From the NCBI GenBank assembly GCA_905221605.1, contig CAJNDS010002755.1, positions 62,001 to 126,000 of the forward strand: DNA of 64,000 nt, given 5' to 3'. Under the pieces are notes generated by a model. That model saw nothing but the letters and a program-made list of their open reading frames with translations, was not told the DNA's origin and did no database searches. The stretch is from Symbiodinium natans (Eukaryota; Sar; Dinophyceae; Suessiales; Symbiodiniaceae). The translations under genes were made by a program, and so were the position numbers. Position 1 is the stretch's first letter; the number at the start of each line of letters is the position of its first letter. Of this stretch, positions 42,601 through 54,700 are shown piece by piece.

Positions 42601-45600
42601 AGAAATAAAGAAATAAAGAAATAAAGAAATAAGAAAGAAAGAAATAAAGAAATAAAGAAATAAAGAAATAAAGAAATAAAGAAATAAAGAAATAAAGAAA
42701 TAAAGAAATAAAGAAATAAAGAAATAAAGAAATAAAGAAATAAAGAAATAAAGAAATAAAGAAATAAAGAAATAAAGAAATAAAGAAATAAAGAAAGAAA
42801 TAAAGAAATAAAGAAATAAGAAATACAGAAATACAGAAATACAGAAATACAGAAATACAGAAATACAGAAATACAGAAATACAGAAATACAGAAATACAG
42901 AAATACAGAAATACAGAAATACAGAAATACAGAAATACAGAGAAATAAAGAAAAAAAGAAATAAAGTTATCAAGAAATCAAGAAAAACAGAAATAAAGAA
43001 ATAAAGAAACAAAGAAATACAGAAATAAAGAAATACAGAAATCAAGAAATAAAGAAATAAAGAAATAAAGAAATAGAGAAATAAAGAAATAAAGAAATCA
43101 AGAAATCAAGAAAAACAGAAATAAAGAAATAAAGAAGCAAAGAAATACAGAAATAAAGAAATACAGAAATCAAGAAATAAAGAAATAATGAAATAAAGAA
43201 ATAAAGAAATAAAGAAATAAAGAAATAACGAAATAACGAAATAAAGAAATAAAGAAATAAAGAAATAAAGAAATAAAGAAATAAAGAAATAAAGGAATAA
43301 AGGAATTAAGGGATAAAGAAAAAAGAAATAAAGAAACAAAGAAATAAAGAAATAAGGAACTAAAGAAATAAAGAAATAAAGAAATAAAGAAATAAAGAAA
43401 TAAAGAAATAAAGAAATGAAGAAATGAAGAAATAAAGAAATAAAGAAATAAAGAAACAAAGAAATACAGAAATAAAGAAATACAGAAATAAAGAAATAAA
43501 GAAATAAAGAAATCAAGAAATAAAGAAATAAAGAAATAAAGAAATCAAGAAATAAAGAAATAAAGAAATCAAGAAATAAAGAAATAAAGAAATACAGAAA
43601 TACAGAAATGAAGAAATAAAGAAATAAAGAAATACAGAAATAAAGAAATAAAGAAATAAAGAAATAAAGAAATAAAGAAATAAAGAAAAAAAGAAATCAA
43701 GAAATCAAGAAATCAAGAAAGCAAGAAATAAAGAAATAAAGAAAGCAAGAAATAAAGAAATAAAGAAATAAAGAAATAAAGAAATAATGAAATAAAGAAA
43801 TAAAGAAATCAAGAAATCAAGAAATCAAGAAAAAAAGACATAAAGAAATAAAGAATTAAAGCATTAAAGAAATCGAGACAGCAAGAAAACAAGCAAATCA
43901 AGGAATCAAGAAATCAAGAAATCAAGAAATCAAGAAACCAAGAAATCAAGATATCAAAAAATCAAGAAATCAAGAAATCAAGAAACCAAGAAACCAAGAA
44001 ATCAAGAAATCAAGAAATCAAGGAAATCAAGGAAAGCAAGAAATCAAAAAACCAAGAAATCAAGAAACCAAGAAACCAAGAAATCAAGAAATCAAGAAAT
44101 GAAGACATCAAAAATCAAGAATTCAAGAAATCAAGAAACCAAGAAACCAAGACGCCAAGAAACCAAGAAACCAAGAAATCAAGAAAGCAAGCAAGCAAGA
44201 AAGCAAGAAAGCAAGAAAGCAAGAAAGCAAGCAAGCAAGAAAGCAAGAAAGCAAGAAGCAAGAAAGCAAGAAAGCAAGAAAGCCAGAAAGCGAGAAATCG
44301 AGAAATCGAGAAAGCGAGAAAGCGAGAAAGCGAGAAATCGAGAAAGCGAGAAAGCGAGAAATCGAGAAATCGAGAAATCGAGAAACCGAGAAAGCGAGAA
44401 ATCGAGAAATCGAGAAATCGAGAAATCAAGAAATCAAGAAATCAAGAAATCAAGAAATCAAGAAATCAAGATATCAAGATATCAAAAAATCAAGAAATCA
44501 AGAAATCAAGAAACCAAGAAATCAAGAAATCATTAAACCAAGAAATCAAGGAAATCAGGAAATCACGAAATCAAGAAATCAAGAAATCAAGAAATCAAGA
44601 AACCAAGAAATCAAGAAATCAAGAAATCAAGAAATCAAGCAACCCAGAAACCAAGAAACCAAGAAATCAAGAAATCAAGAAATCTAGAGATAAAGAAATC
44701 AAGAAATCAAGAATCAAGAAATCAAGAAATCAAGAAATCAAGAAATCAAGAAATCAAGAAATCAAGAATTTCAGAAATAAAGGAATATAGAAATCAAGAA
44801 ATACAGATGAAGAAACGCAGAAATAACGAAATCAAGAAGTAAAGAAATAGAAATAAAAAATGAAGAACCAAGAAATACAGAAACAAAGAGATAAAGAGAG
44901 AAAACAAAAAGAATTAAGAAACATCGAAATACCGAAACAAAGAAATACCGCAATAAAGAAAACGAAGTTCATAAATTAAGAAATTAAGAAATACAGAAAC
45001 AAAAAACACACAAATCAAAGAATGAAGACCTAAGAAATGAAGAAATAAAGAGACAAAAAGCTAAAGAACTCAAGAATCAATAGACAAAGAATCAAGAAAA
45101 AAGAAACCAAAGACATAAACACATCACGAAAGAACTACAACCGAGCAAACCAGAGACACATACAGAACGAACGCAAGTCCGGTGCAAGCTTTCGTCAGCG
45201 GCAGGCAGACAGGCAGGAACGATCAGACGAAAGAAGCGCAGCTGCATAGCATCATGCAAAGAATGACCGGGAAAAACGAAAAGCAGGAAAGAGGGAAACA
45301 AAACTCGTACAGAGGAACAGAATACGTCAACAGGTATACTACTGTTCTTACTGTGACTACTCTTACCACGGTGTTTTTGCTTTCAAGGACCTGTAAGCAT
45401 TGCTACTCTACCATTGTTCAATAGTACCCGCATTGGTAGTAGATCATGAATACTGCGACTACTACTGCTATGTACTACTGCTACGTTGGACTGCTGCTAC
45501 TGCTACAACTCCTTAACGATTGCAGTGCTGCTATTTGCATTTGAGTAACTAGTAACTTGCTACTATCTGTGGCCTTGGCGGCACCGCAAGCATGTCCTGG

Positions 45601-46643
45601 CGCTGTCCTACAGGATTGAGGGTTTAGGGTTGAGGCCCACAACCCTAGACCCTGGGTGGGATGTCAGCATGGGTTAGGCTGAGGGTGCCCTGAATCGTTC
45701 CTGACGGTTTAGGGTTTCGGGATTGCACGGTTTGGGGTTTGGTAGGGTTCGAGGTTTGGGGTATATTTTTTCATACTGAGGGGCTTAGAATCTAGGTTGG
45801 GTTTTTCAGAAGCGAAAGAATAGCCAGACGGGGCGTTGGGGGCTGTGTGCCCCCTAGCTCCCGTCCCCCCAACCCCTTGCATTAGATGTTCCGAGGAGTT
45901 CCGCATCAAACTTGCCAAACTCATGCTTGCCCTTTCGCGACGCAGCCCGCCTGACGTGGCACGATGCGAAAGCAGCTCGACTGCATGGTTGGCGCTGCGT
46001 CGGCTGAAGTGTGGGTTGCGCACATGAAGTCTTGAGCTTGCAAGTAAGGTGAAATTGGCGCAACTTGACTCCTGCTTAGCGTCGCCGAACTCGCGATTCC
46101 CAGCGGTTCCTTGCAAGTTCCTGCAGCATCTTGAAGTTTCGAAGCTGACAGAAGGTGAAGCGAAAGTATTACAAGGAAGATGTGCAGTACCGGATTTGCT
46201 CCTTCTGGCTTGACCGGGACGATGAGGCGCACAAGCTTTTGTCACGAGCAATGTGTGTGTGTGTGTGTGTGTGTGTATGTGGCGTTCTTTGGTTGTAGCA
46301 GTCGCTGTTTGCAATCCCAGGAGATCACACAGGGTCGCAATATCTTTGACTTGATGGTGTGGGGAGAGGCAGAGGACAGTCGCCAACCAAGATCCAAGTC
46401 ACTTGATGAGCCCTGTGGCTGTCACCTGGTTGTCCTTTGATAGCGCATTCAAGTGCATCAGGCAGAATCGCGGATGTTCTGTGCATTCTGTGCAGGTTAG
46501 TGTTAGTGATCGCAGGGCTTGCTGTCGTCTGCTTGACCATGTTTGTTTTGCCGCAGCCTTCGGCCCTGCCCCGCCCACTATCACCGATGTCCTCCTTCGC
46601 GGACTTGTTGTCAGAGCTTCAACACAGGCCCGGCCAGCTTGTT
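39690..46643 (+). CDS. ABC1/UbiB-family atypical kinase (ADCK-like), multi-exon
   Basis: Family members are atypical ATP-binding proteins of mitochondria and plastids, tied to coenzyme Q or quinone homeostasis. Exons read in order: YLKAAQLVSTRDDF (to 39796), DFLPEIYLEWTRKLQDE (39875-39917), VPMTLSSEQAKQVIAK (39970-40017), EDVLVDWQDEPIGTASIGQV (40086-40172; Ala-rich loop), ARLKSTGEEVAIKVQ (from 40308; ATP-binding Lys), EIEKLFETEFDYMEEF (about 40,675), VLGMELLKGEK (about 41,045), NADPHPGNILML and GLIDFGQV (to 41780; catalytic and metal-binding motifs), CSEEFRIKLAKLMLAL (45886-45958), YRICSFWLDRDDE (46176-46226) and NIFDLMVWGEAED (from 46321). LLRGL at about 46,590 may be the C-terminal end, stop at 46641-46643. 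Introns use GC, GA and GT donors. The signature KxGQ reads KAAQ here. The N terminus, and any organelle-targeting peptide, was not found; some middle exons are uncertain. Confidence 0.8.
42180..45110. repeat. 8-bp satellite (AGAAATNN)n, about 2.9 kb
   Basis: Polypurine-rich tandem repeat with period 8. Variants form blocks: AGAAATAA (mainly 42,470-42,830 and 43,030-43,850), AGAAATAC (42,820-42,940), AGAAATCA (43,880-44,110 and 44,410-44,770), AGAAAGCA (44,185-44,285), and AGAAAGCG/AGAAATCG (44,285-44,420); the edges are degenerate. The minus strand lacks stops over long stretches, so long Phe/Leu/Ile/Ser ORFs there are artefacts of the repeat. Confidence 0.9.
45320..45560. repeat. Degenerate CTACTG-rich stretch
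   Basis: Many imperfect copies of (A/G)CTACTG(C/T); no coding sign. Lies inside the large kinase intron. Confidence 0.5.
45610..45770. repeat. Degenerate telomere-like repeats (TTTAGGG type)
   Basis: GGGTTTAGGGTTGAGG at about 45,620, GGTTTAGGGTTTCGGG at about 45,706, then GGTTTGGGGTTTGGTAGGG. TTTAGGG is the telomere repeat reported for dinoflagellates; these copies are interstitial and decayed. Confidence 0.45.
46251..46276. repeat. (TG)n microsatellite
   Basis: About 13 TG units, in the 94-bp intron 46227-46320 of the kinase gene. Confidence 0.9.
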
Positions 46644-46744
46644 AAAACTCCCCCGGCATGGGCTAGTATCGGCTAGTATCTCAAGCAACCTCGTTCTTTG
46701 GCTGTCTTGCTGAGAAGCTGTAGCGCGGTCTAACACCGTGTCAG

Positions 46745-49700
46745 GTACGAAGCAGATGTGGCAAGCCTTACCGCGCAGTGCCACCGCCTTCTTCGTGAGA
46801 ACGAACAACTGAGTCGCGGCCAGGGCGTGCAGGCTTGCTGCTTGTTGGTCGCAGCTATCAAAGCCGGGGGGAAAATGGGGGAATGACGGGGGGATGACGG
46901 GGGGATGACGGGGGTCCCCTGTGACGCTTCTTCAACGAAACCCCTATTAGACCCGCAGCCCGCTGAAGCGCTATTGCTTCAGTTTGCAGTGAGCTCAAAG
47001 ACCCTCACCGAGCGCAACATGCTACAGGCCTCATGAAAAGGTTATAAAAGACACGGTCGCTCACCGATTCTGTTGCCTGACACACGAGGCGTGCCCCGTA
47101 CTGGTGCTTTGACTTGCTATGTATTGATTTTGCCGTCTTCACGCCTCCATTGCTTATGTCTTGTGGTTCACTCATTCCCCCGGTTTCGTCAGATTCCGGC
47201 AAACACCCTGCACTGCGATACTTGCTTCTTTTTTGTACGTCTAGCAAGCTTGGGCGCACCCTGTTTGGGTAGAACAGGTAGCCAACTGCAGACTCGACAT
47301 GGCTCGACACTGAAGGTTTATTAGAGCAAGAGAGAGAGGGGGGACACCTATCCCGGACCCAGATTCAGGTCTAGAGATGTTAGCGTGGTTGACCCTTCAA
47401 ATCCACCTCGTTCGCATTGCTGTGTTCCAGGTAGCACGCATGCTGTGATGCCCCGACCCGGCTGGCCACCTTCGCATTCATGTCAAGGTCTGTTGAGACT
47501 CCTGCGGGCCCACAGGCCGTGCTTCACTGCCCATTGTCGCCGTGTAGCAGGTCATGAAAGGCACTCCGGTGAGGTCACTGCGGTTAAGGTCCCAGCCTCC
47601 AGATCTTCCTTGCCATCTTCTCCTGATGTCAATCAAATTACGTGGTGGGTGCGCCGGAGGAGCTCAGCTTGGCATGCTGATGGAGCTGGCCCTGCCCAGT
47701 TCCCTTCCCGTTCTTGCCGTCCTTGTTGCGGATCAGTATGCCACGGCCGTGTGTGAACCCCTTATCATAAAGCTTCTCTCAACTGGCACAGCCCACTTGC
47801 AGAGTTTACAAGAAGGGCGGTTCCTCCTTTAGTTGCTACCACTGCTAAATTCCTACAGAAACAACAAGACATAGAGAACTAAGAACACACGAAGAACACA
47901 CGAGAAACATCAAAGCAATTCAGTGTGGGGGCGATAAGCAAGGGTGAATGTCGAGATGCCGCAAGTTCGCTAGGGATGATGCCATGCAGAGTTGAACATT
48001 GTGAAAGTCTCACTATCGCGCATTGCACAAATCCCAAACAAGTGGCCTTGCGACGTCTTGTGCCTTTGTTGCTTACACACGCATCAGGCGGTGCGCAATC
48101 AGCAGGTTTCCGAGGACAGTCAAGTGAAATCATTGCCCCACACCCTGGAGCCCACAAGAAGATGCTCAATGTGCATCAGGATGATGGAGTTCCATCTGAA
48201 GTTCAAAATGACGTCAGCAAAGGATCTGATCTTGCTTCTGCCGGTTCCAGGTGCTGAATGCCGAAATGACTGCTTTCTTATTGCACAATTAAGCAAAGGA
48301 ATTAAATGTCGCTCCCAACCAGGACCAATCCAGGCCCCAAGAAAGATGCGACGACGTATGGCATCACAGGCTCAATGCAATCTCGAACGTCAGTGCTGCC
48401 AAAAACGCTGCGTGCCTGCAGTGGAGAGCGGAAGAGAGGCTGCACATCCTGTTGGCATATGATGGCCGGCGGAAGTGTGTGTTTTCTTCACAAGCTGTCC
48501 TTCTCTTCAGGAACACAACGATACTGGACGACAGCCGGCTAGCGCGTTGGCTCGCCACAGCGATGGAATGGTGGTCGCGGCTGGAAGAGCCACCTCGCAG
48601 CGGACCCATCTACAAGCTTGTGGAGTCGAGATTCTTCTGGCGCCTCCATGTTCTTTAATGGCCTTTGGTGGAAAGCCTTCGGGCATGAGTCTCTTTCGGA
48701 AGGCCGCTGCATGCAAGTGCTCTCTTGTTGTGAGGTGCCTGTCGATCTTGGTGATATTGGTCAATGCTTTTTCCATTACGCGGCTCACAGATACTTGGCT
48801 TTCCCCCGATGTTGACTTGTGCAGTCTGCGTCTAGGTGAAGTCGTCGCGAAGCTTCGGCATTAAGGGCCTGTTTGTTGCCTGGTTCACTTCTGCAGGATA
48901 TCGCCTTGGCAAGGAATGGACATGGAGGCATTGAAGCAGTCTTGTGCTGTTTGTGTTTTCGATTCGAGTGGCCCCTGGCTGTGAGGACTATCGCCATTCC
49001 TCATCAATGTGGAGCTAACTTGCCTTGTAGTTCTGCAGCAAGGAGTACCCCCCCCCCCCCCTGCCATCCCCCCTGCTGGCCCTGTGGGAACCGTGTTGAC
49101 GCCCGCAAAAGGGTGGGAATAACCTCGAGTCAGCATTCATTGGCATTCCTGCCTCCCCAAAATCGTATAGTTACACTGTCTCTGTTGCCGAGACCTTCTA
49201 CTTGGTGGAGCTCGTGCTGCGCTTGGTGGTTCATCGGTTCTATTTCCTCATAAACGAGAACTCATATTGGAAACTCGCCCTGCCCATGGTGCTTCGGGAA
49301 CCTTGTAGGACAAACCCCAAAAGTCCCAAGAGCTTTTGCTGTCCTTGTCTCCACTACGGCACCACAATTTCGTCGTCGTCCAGACAAGGAACTGGCTTGA
49401 TCTCCTACTTGTGGCCTTCAGCCTCATCGAAATTGTGGCTCTATGGGGCTCTGACGGCGAGTCTGGCACGATCATGTACATGCAACTTGCATGAACTTAG
49501 TGGTAAGATGCGAATAATGCAGGGCGATGCATGTTGTCGACCATCCTCAGCTTCTCTGGTTGGCAAGGAGAACTCTTCGGATATGCAAGGTCTCGAAAGC
49601 CGTTCGCATCTTCCGTGTTCTGACGGCTTTTCGTGAACCTTGGCTTCCGTGTAACATGGTGGACGTTGGTCTGCTTCGTCATGTTTCGACCTCAAGCTCC

Positions 49701-50649
49701 GACCCCAAGCCCAGAGAGTTGTAAAAAAGCGATCCTGAGAGATCCTGACAGATTTTGACAGAGATGCCCAGCAAGGAGTTGGCAGGTTTGTTGGAAAACC
49801 TTCGCCAAAGCCTTATGGCGATGTTTTGGAGCCTGGCATTGCTGAGCTTCCTTCTTTATCTGAGTGCCTCGGTTTTCCTGCCTACAGCTTTGTGAACTTG
49901 AGCTAGCGCCTAGCGCCTAGCTCCAGCCGTTTTTCATCCTGGACCCGAAGCCAAGCTGAGGTGCCCTGATCTTTGCGCAGGGCGTGGCAGATGGCATGAG
50001 CGATGCCCACATAGTGCCCCAGGACGCCTTGGACCTGGGTTTCGGCTCCGTGGTGGAAACCATGGTGTTGCTGTACATGAGTGTGACGGGCGGCAACGAC
50101 TGGATCCAATACTACAAGGTCTTCCAACAACTCCAGAGTTACTACCACTGGCTGTATTTGGGCTTTATCTTTTTCTTCACCTTCGCCCTTTTCAACATCT
50201 TGACTGCCCTGTTTGTTGAAAAGGCAGTTGCCGCTTCACGCCCCGATCGGCAGCAGCAGATGAGCCTCGAACGGAGGAAGTTCGCTGAGCAGGCTGCAGA
50301 GTTGTGTGAGCTTTTCTCCAAAATGGACAGGGACAATAACGGGCGCATTACCAAAGAGGAGTTCGTGGAGTGCATGGAAGATGGAGACATAATCTCGTAC
50401 ATGCTCAGTGTCGGCCTTGATGTCTACGATGCAAACTACCTTTTTGAGCTTGTTGCTGACAGTTCAGGTGAGCTGGAAATTTCACGGTTCGTGGATGGAT
50501 GCATGGCAGTCAAAGGCACCGCCTCCGCTCTCGACATACAGAAGCAATTGGCTCACATAGAGCATCTGGAGAGGAAGCTTGACTCATGGGAGGTGGAATA
50601 TTGGCCGGCACTGATGAGTTTCGCTGCCGGGGTCCACCTCAGGCTTTAG
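46745..50649 (+). CDS. Voltage-gated cation channel 1, single domain, with EF-hand C terminus
   Basis: One six-transmembrane unit, presumably a tetramer in a membrane passing Na+ or Ca2+. Exons seen: N-terminal coil YEADVASLTAQCHRLLRENE (46745-46825), the pre-S1 block EWWSRLEEPP (48511-48639), S1 CLSILVILVNAFSI (from 48735; intron 48640-48734 is GC-AG), S2 TFYLVELVLRLVVHRFYFLI (about 49,190-49,271), S3 RNWLDLLLVAFSLIEIV (about 49,365), S4 RTLRICKVSKAVRIFR with a basic residue at every third position (about 49,570), S5 MAMFWSLALLSFLLYL (about 49,830), then the last exon 49981-50649. That exon has the pore (VTGGNDW), S6, a canonical EF loop DRDNNGRITKEE, a degenerate second EF-hand, and a conserved tail. 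Linkers between 46,830 and 48,510 are unresolved. An earlier exon at 46,557-46,640 is possible but conflicts with the kinase reading there. Confidence 0.75.
46882..46914. repeat. Short minisatellite, GATGACGGGGG x 3
   Basis: Three near-perfect 11-12-bp units, G-rich, in a probable intron of channel 1. Confidence 0.8.
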
Positions 50650-51740
50650 CAGGTCACCTGCCATGCATCACGCGTAGATGAAGCCATTTAGTTGTGATTT
50701 CAGGATCTGCTTCTTGATCAAATCCTACAATAAGAGTCGACCTGCACCGCAAAAGTGCAGCAGCTGTCGGCAGACGAAAGAACCCCCCGAATTGTGCGAA
50801 CCCCTTTCTCTCCAGATGGAGAATGCAGCTTGAGGCCAAACTATCGGGGAACCACCCGGTCAGAATTGGCTTTCTAGATTGTTACAGCATGTCAGGGGCA
50901 GTCCGAATGGAACCCCCGACTTGCAGACAGGCAACCTTTCCACTCTTGCCGAAAACTCGGTCCGTTGCATAAGCCATGCATGGTACCATGGCCTTGGTCG
51001 GGAATGCTTGCGCTGGAGCATGATATGTGCAAGGGACTAGAATCAGAGTGCCTGCACGCATCAATCTTCCAGTACTCAGTGAAGACAGTGACGAAGAGGG
51101 AGTACATGTTGTGGCAGTATCAGATCACTCGGTTTCTCCTCTGTCCATTATGTCGTCTAGATGCGGATATAGTACGATGGTTTTCTCGACCTGTCTGTTC
51201 CTCGGGAAACGTTGCTGCAGGTGGATCGTCGGACAAAGCCCCAGCTTCCTGAGGATATTGGAGATCCCAGTGATTCTTGCTTCTTTTTTGCATCTCCCCC
51301 TCCCTCTCTGAAGAGTGCCTGGGCATGGCGTCCTCTCACAGCACTACGGCCCTGGACGTGCAAGCATGCATTCCTTGACAAAAGCCCCTCGTGACTATAG
51401 CTGCAAGCGTGCGTTCCCTAGCAAAGCCCTGAGCTTTAGCACGCTCTGAGCTTTAGACATAGTCTAGGTGTCGGTGCTGGACGCCATTGGGCACTTGTTT
51501 CCGCGTCGTTTTGCCAGCGTGCAGCATGATCCAGCATGCTGCCACAACGAAACCGTCAGGAACAATGTGAGTTGGTTGCAACACCACTGTGAATTCAACT
51601 TGTCGACGTGCCCGTCCGCTTCTGCATGCCCGAGGGTTCATCAAGGAGACGTCTGCCGTGGCTCAAGGAACTTGCTTGGGGCATTTGCTGCCAAGCAGGA
51701 AAATGTCGCAGAACATTTCCTCTTGGGCGGCTGGCGATCA
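50650..51740. other. Intergenic stretch between the two channel genes
   Basis: About 1.1 kb. I see no coding exon here. It must hold the 3' end of channel 1 and the trans-splice acceptor of channel 2, but no signal can be singled out by eye. Confidence 0.45.
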
Positions 51741-54700
51741 GACTCGTGATGAGCCGCCGAGCTTCTCACAACTTCTGGGCCAAGTCGCCTCCAGGTGGGG
51801 CCATGATTTGGGTGATGGTATGGCAAGCAAGACAGTTTCGATATCAGGTTTCGACGACCTCTCACATAGAGGCACCAGCATGATACGAAAGGATTGCTAG
51901 CAAGACCTTGCCAGGTATGAAGCCGACATGGCGGAGCTCTCCGGTGGCTCGAGTGATTGCCCGGAGTAGATGAATAAAGCTCCAATGGTCGTCCAAATAT
52001 CATCAAGGTTAGTTTTTGCCTTTTCTTTGTGGGAGGGCCGAAAAAGTTGGGGTGGGGGACACCTCTGCCAGACAGCCGCATGGCATCACACGAGCATTGT
52101 TTGTTTCGCTGGCTTGGCTGCCCAGGCCAATGCTATGCCCTAGAGAAGGAGGTCCACAGGCTCACTTCTGCCACCACAAGTGGTGCAGTTCAGGCCTATT
52201 GCTTAGGAAGATTTTATTCGATCTTGCTTCAGAGGTTTCAGTGCGGAATGGCTCTTGGATTGCTCTGCAGGCCTCCAACTCCACCCTGCTACGGGAGCCA
52301 TGTGTAGGCCGTTGGGACTGAGATGGGCTGCAAGAAGTGACCGGCATCCACCGACTTTCCTTCCATTCCACACGTATCAATCGGTTTCCCAACCCATCTT
52401 CTTTGTGTCTGCCATGTCGAAGGTTTTGCTGAGACCACCTCCACGCAACGAGTCGAGGTCCCCGATGACGAGGAAGAGGAGCATCCATGCCCGCATGTGC
52501 GAGACAAGCTCCAGATTTCGCGGTCAAATCAGGAGCAGCCAGTACCGAGCCAGACGAACTTGATCGATCTGTCTGCCCTGTGGCATACTGCTCCCGTCAA
52601 GACACTCGCTTCAGAAAGCACCACAAGTAGGAAGACATGAATTTGCTTTCATTTGCAAATTTCTTGTTTCGGAGGGATGGAAAGATTTCCCGGACCCTGT
52701 GCAGGCCTTCCCTTCGCAAGCAAACAAGCAGCGGTCTGGGTCTCAAGCGAGTCCTGAAGGAAGGGGCCCCTCGCTTGGGGCTCTTTGCCAGTGCGTTGCT
52801 TGGCTGCGCCAATGGCCTGCCCGGTGTCTGCTTGGGCTTGCACCCCCAGTTGGGACCATTTTTGCTTGAGCAATCTTGACAATTTCGATGTTCGGTCTCG
52901 TGGCAGCTCAGGAGTGGAGCTCTCGTAGATCATGCAAACAACCGATGGGTTGCCCGCCTTCTTCGAATAGTGGAGTGGTGGCAGAAGTTGGAAGAGCCGG
53001 AGCGTCATGGTTGTCTTTATCGGATTCAAGCCTCCCGCTGGTTAAGAGATCTTTCCACCGCAGTCATTGTCGCCAATGCTGTGTCCATCACATTGCTTAC
53101 CGAAGCTTGGCTATATTCCATGCTTCTCAGTGGAGGGCTTGGTTCCCTGGTCTGCTGCTACCCTGGTGTGCTGGTTCTCCGGTCTACTGGTCCACTGGTC
53201 TCGTGGTCTGCTGGTCACTGGTCCCGGTCTGCTGGTCCTCTGGTCTGCCGGTCTTCTGCCCTGCGTTGTGTTTCTTCTTGCAAATGGCTGTGCTGCAACA
53301 AAGGCTCGAAATGGAAAGGAGATGTGGGCCCACCCATCTCCGGATCCATCTGTTTGCCCCGCCCTCCCCCCCCGCCCCCTATCCCCCCGCTGTTTTGTTG
53401 ATAGAAATGAGGGGGGTGGGGGTGGAGGGGGGGTTGGTACAATGGAAACCAAGCAGTACTTTTTTGGAGTGCAATTGGACGGGGCATGCCTGCATGCATT
53501 AAAGGAAAAACCCTCGCAATCAAACGCAGATGTGGGCACTTGGGATCCTTCTGTTTGCGTTCCCCCCCACTCCCCACCCTGTCCTCCCAGGTGTTTTTGT
53601 TACTTTAAACCATGATACAAAAAGAGCCTGTATTAGAATACGGAAGTTTTCAGCAAAGAACAGGGCAAATCGCAAAGGTTTCCAACCAACACTTGGAGGA
53701 AAACCGAGTTGAAAGTTAGACCCCAATTGATGCTGCTTGCAAATGGCTGGGGATACAACCCATAGCGAGAAATGGAGCGGAGACGTTGGCCCACTCGTCC
53801 TCAGATCACCTTTTTGGATTGCGAATGGCTGCACCCGAGATGCAAAATGGAGAGAAGATGGGGGCCACTCATCCACGCAACATCCGGACGCACCGGGGGG
53901 GGGGGGCTGACCCATTGCTTTTCTTTCCATACACCAGATTATTCTTGTTGTGTTGCGCATGGAGGGGGGCATGCCTGCATCTGCTTGCGCAAAACGTCGG
54001 GCCAAATGGGGCGCTTCCCCCTGTAGATCAGCTCCCAAGACCAAGTGGGGCAAGTGGGGCAATGGCAACTGGGACTAGTGGGTCAAGTGGGGCAAGCCCC
54101 CCACCCAAGAGGCGGGGGAAGCTGGGGAAACGGGGTGGGGCAAACGAATTGTTTTCAATTTGGGGCGCGAGGGAGGGTTGCACCCCAAACAGTGTAAACC
54201 ACGACCTTGCAGAGTAGGAAATAAGCATTGTCCTCTGAAGCATGCGGACAACAAAGGCTTTCCTATCAAACTATGGAGGGTTGCATCCTACATAGGGCAC
54301 TTATGAAATACGAGTGTTTTCAATAAAGTCTTATTAGCGAAGGTTTCTATCAAGACATGAGGTGCCACGTGGAGGACACCCGAGGTTTGTAAGGGATGCT
54401 CACATTATGCTGAAGTTATGCTGTTTGCAATGCTCCGAGCTGTAACCCAAAACGAGAACGGAACGAAGGCGTGGGCCCACTCGTCGTGCCGGGGGGCTGT
54501 CCCCCCCCGCCCCCCCCAAACCCCCTTGTTTTCGTTTTGTAAGCCTGTGAATTACGCTTGCAAAAGGCTGGGCTGCAACAAATGGAACGGGGATGTAGGT
54601 TTTGCCCGATGGGGAAGGCGGGGGCTGTGCCTCCCCAAGCACCCGGCTTTTCATAAAAGTCAAGATTATTCTGAGTAGGGAAACTCGACAATATGAAACC

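Larger units (their letters stand above)
41781..45885 (+). other. 4.1-kb intron of the ABC1 kinase gene
   Basis: Donor GTATGT at 41781, acceptor CATTAG ending 45885. Joining the flanks gives an unbroken family sequence, DFGQVICSEEFRIKLAKL. The intron holds the 8-bp satellite and the telomere-like stretch; the neighbouring introns in this gene are 50-140 bp. Confidence 0.75.

Noticed and set aside
42302-43516. Long minus-strand ORFs (247 and 136 aa) made of Phe/Leu/Ile/Ser
   Set aside because: They are the translation of the 8-bp satellite, which is stop-free in all minus-strand frames; not protein genes.
44099-44536. 145-aa plus-strand ORF rich in Lys, Arg, Glu and Ser
   Set aside because: Pure satellite translation (AGAAAGCA/AGAAATCA units).
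46251-46276. Poly-Cys/Val coding in the (TG)n tract
   Set aside because: Lies in an intron between two kinase exons that join cleanly (DRDDE to EITQGRN).
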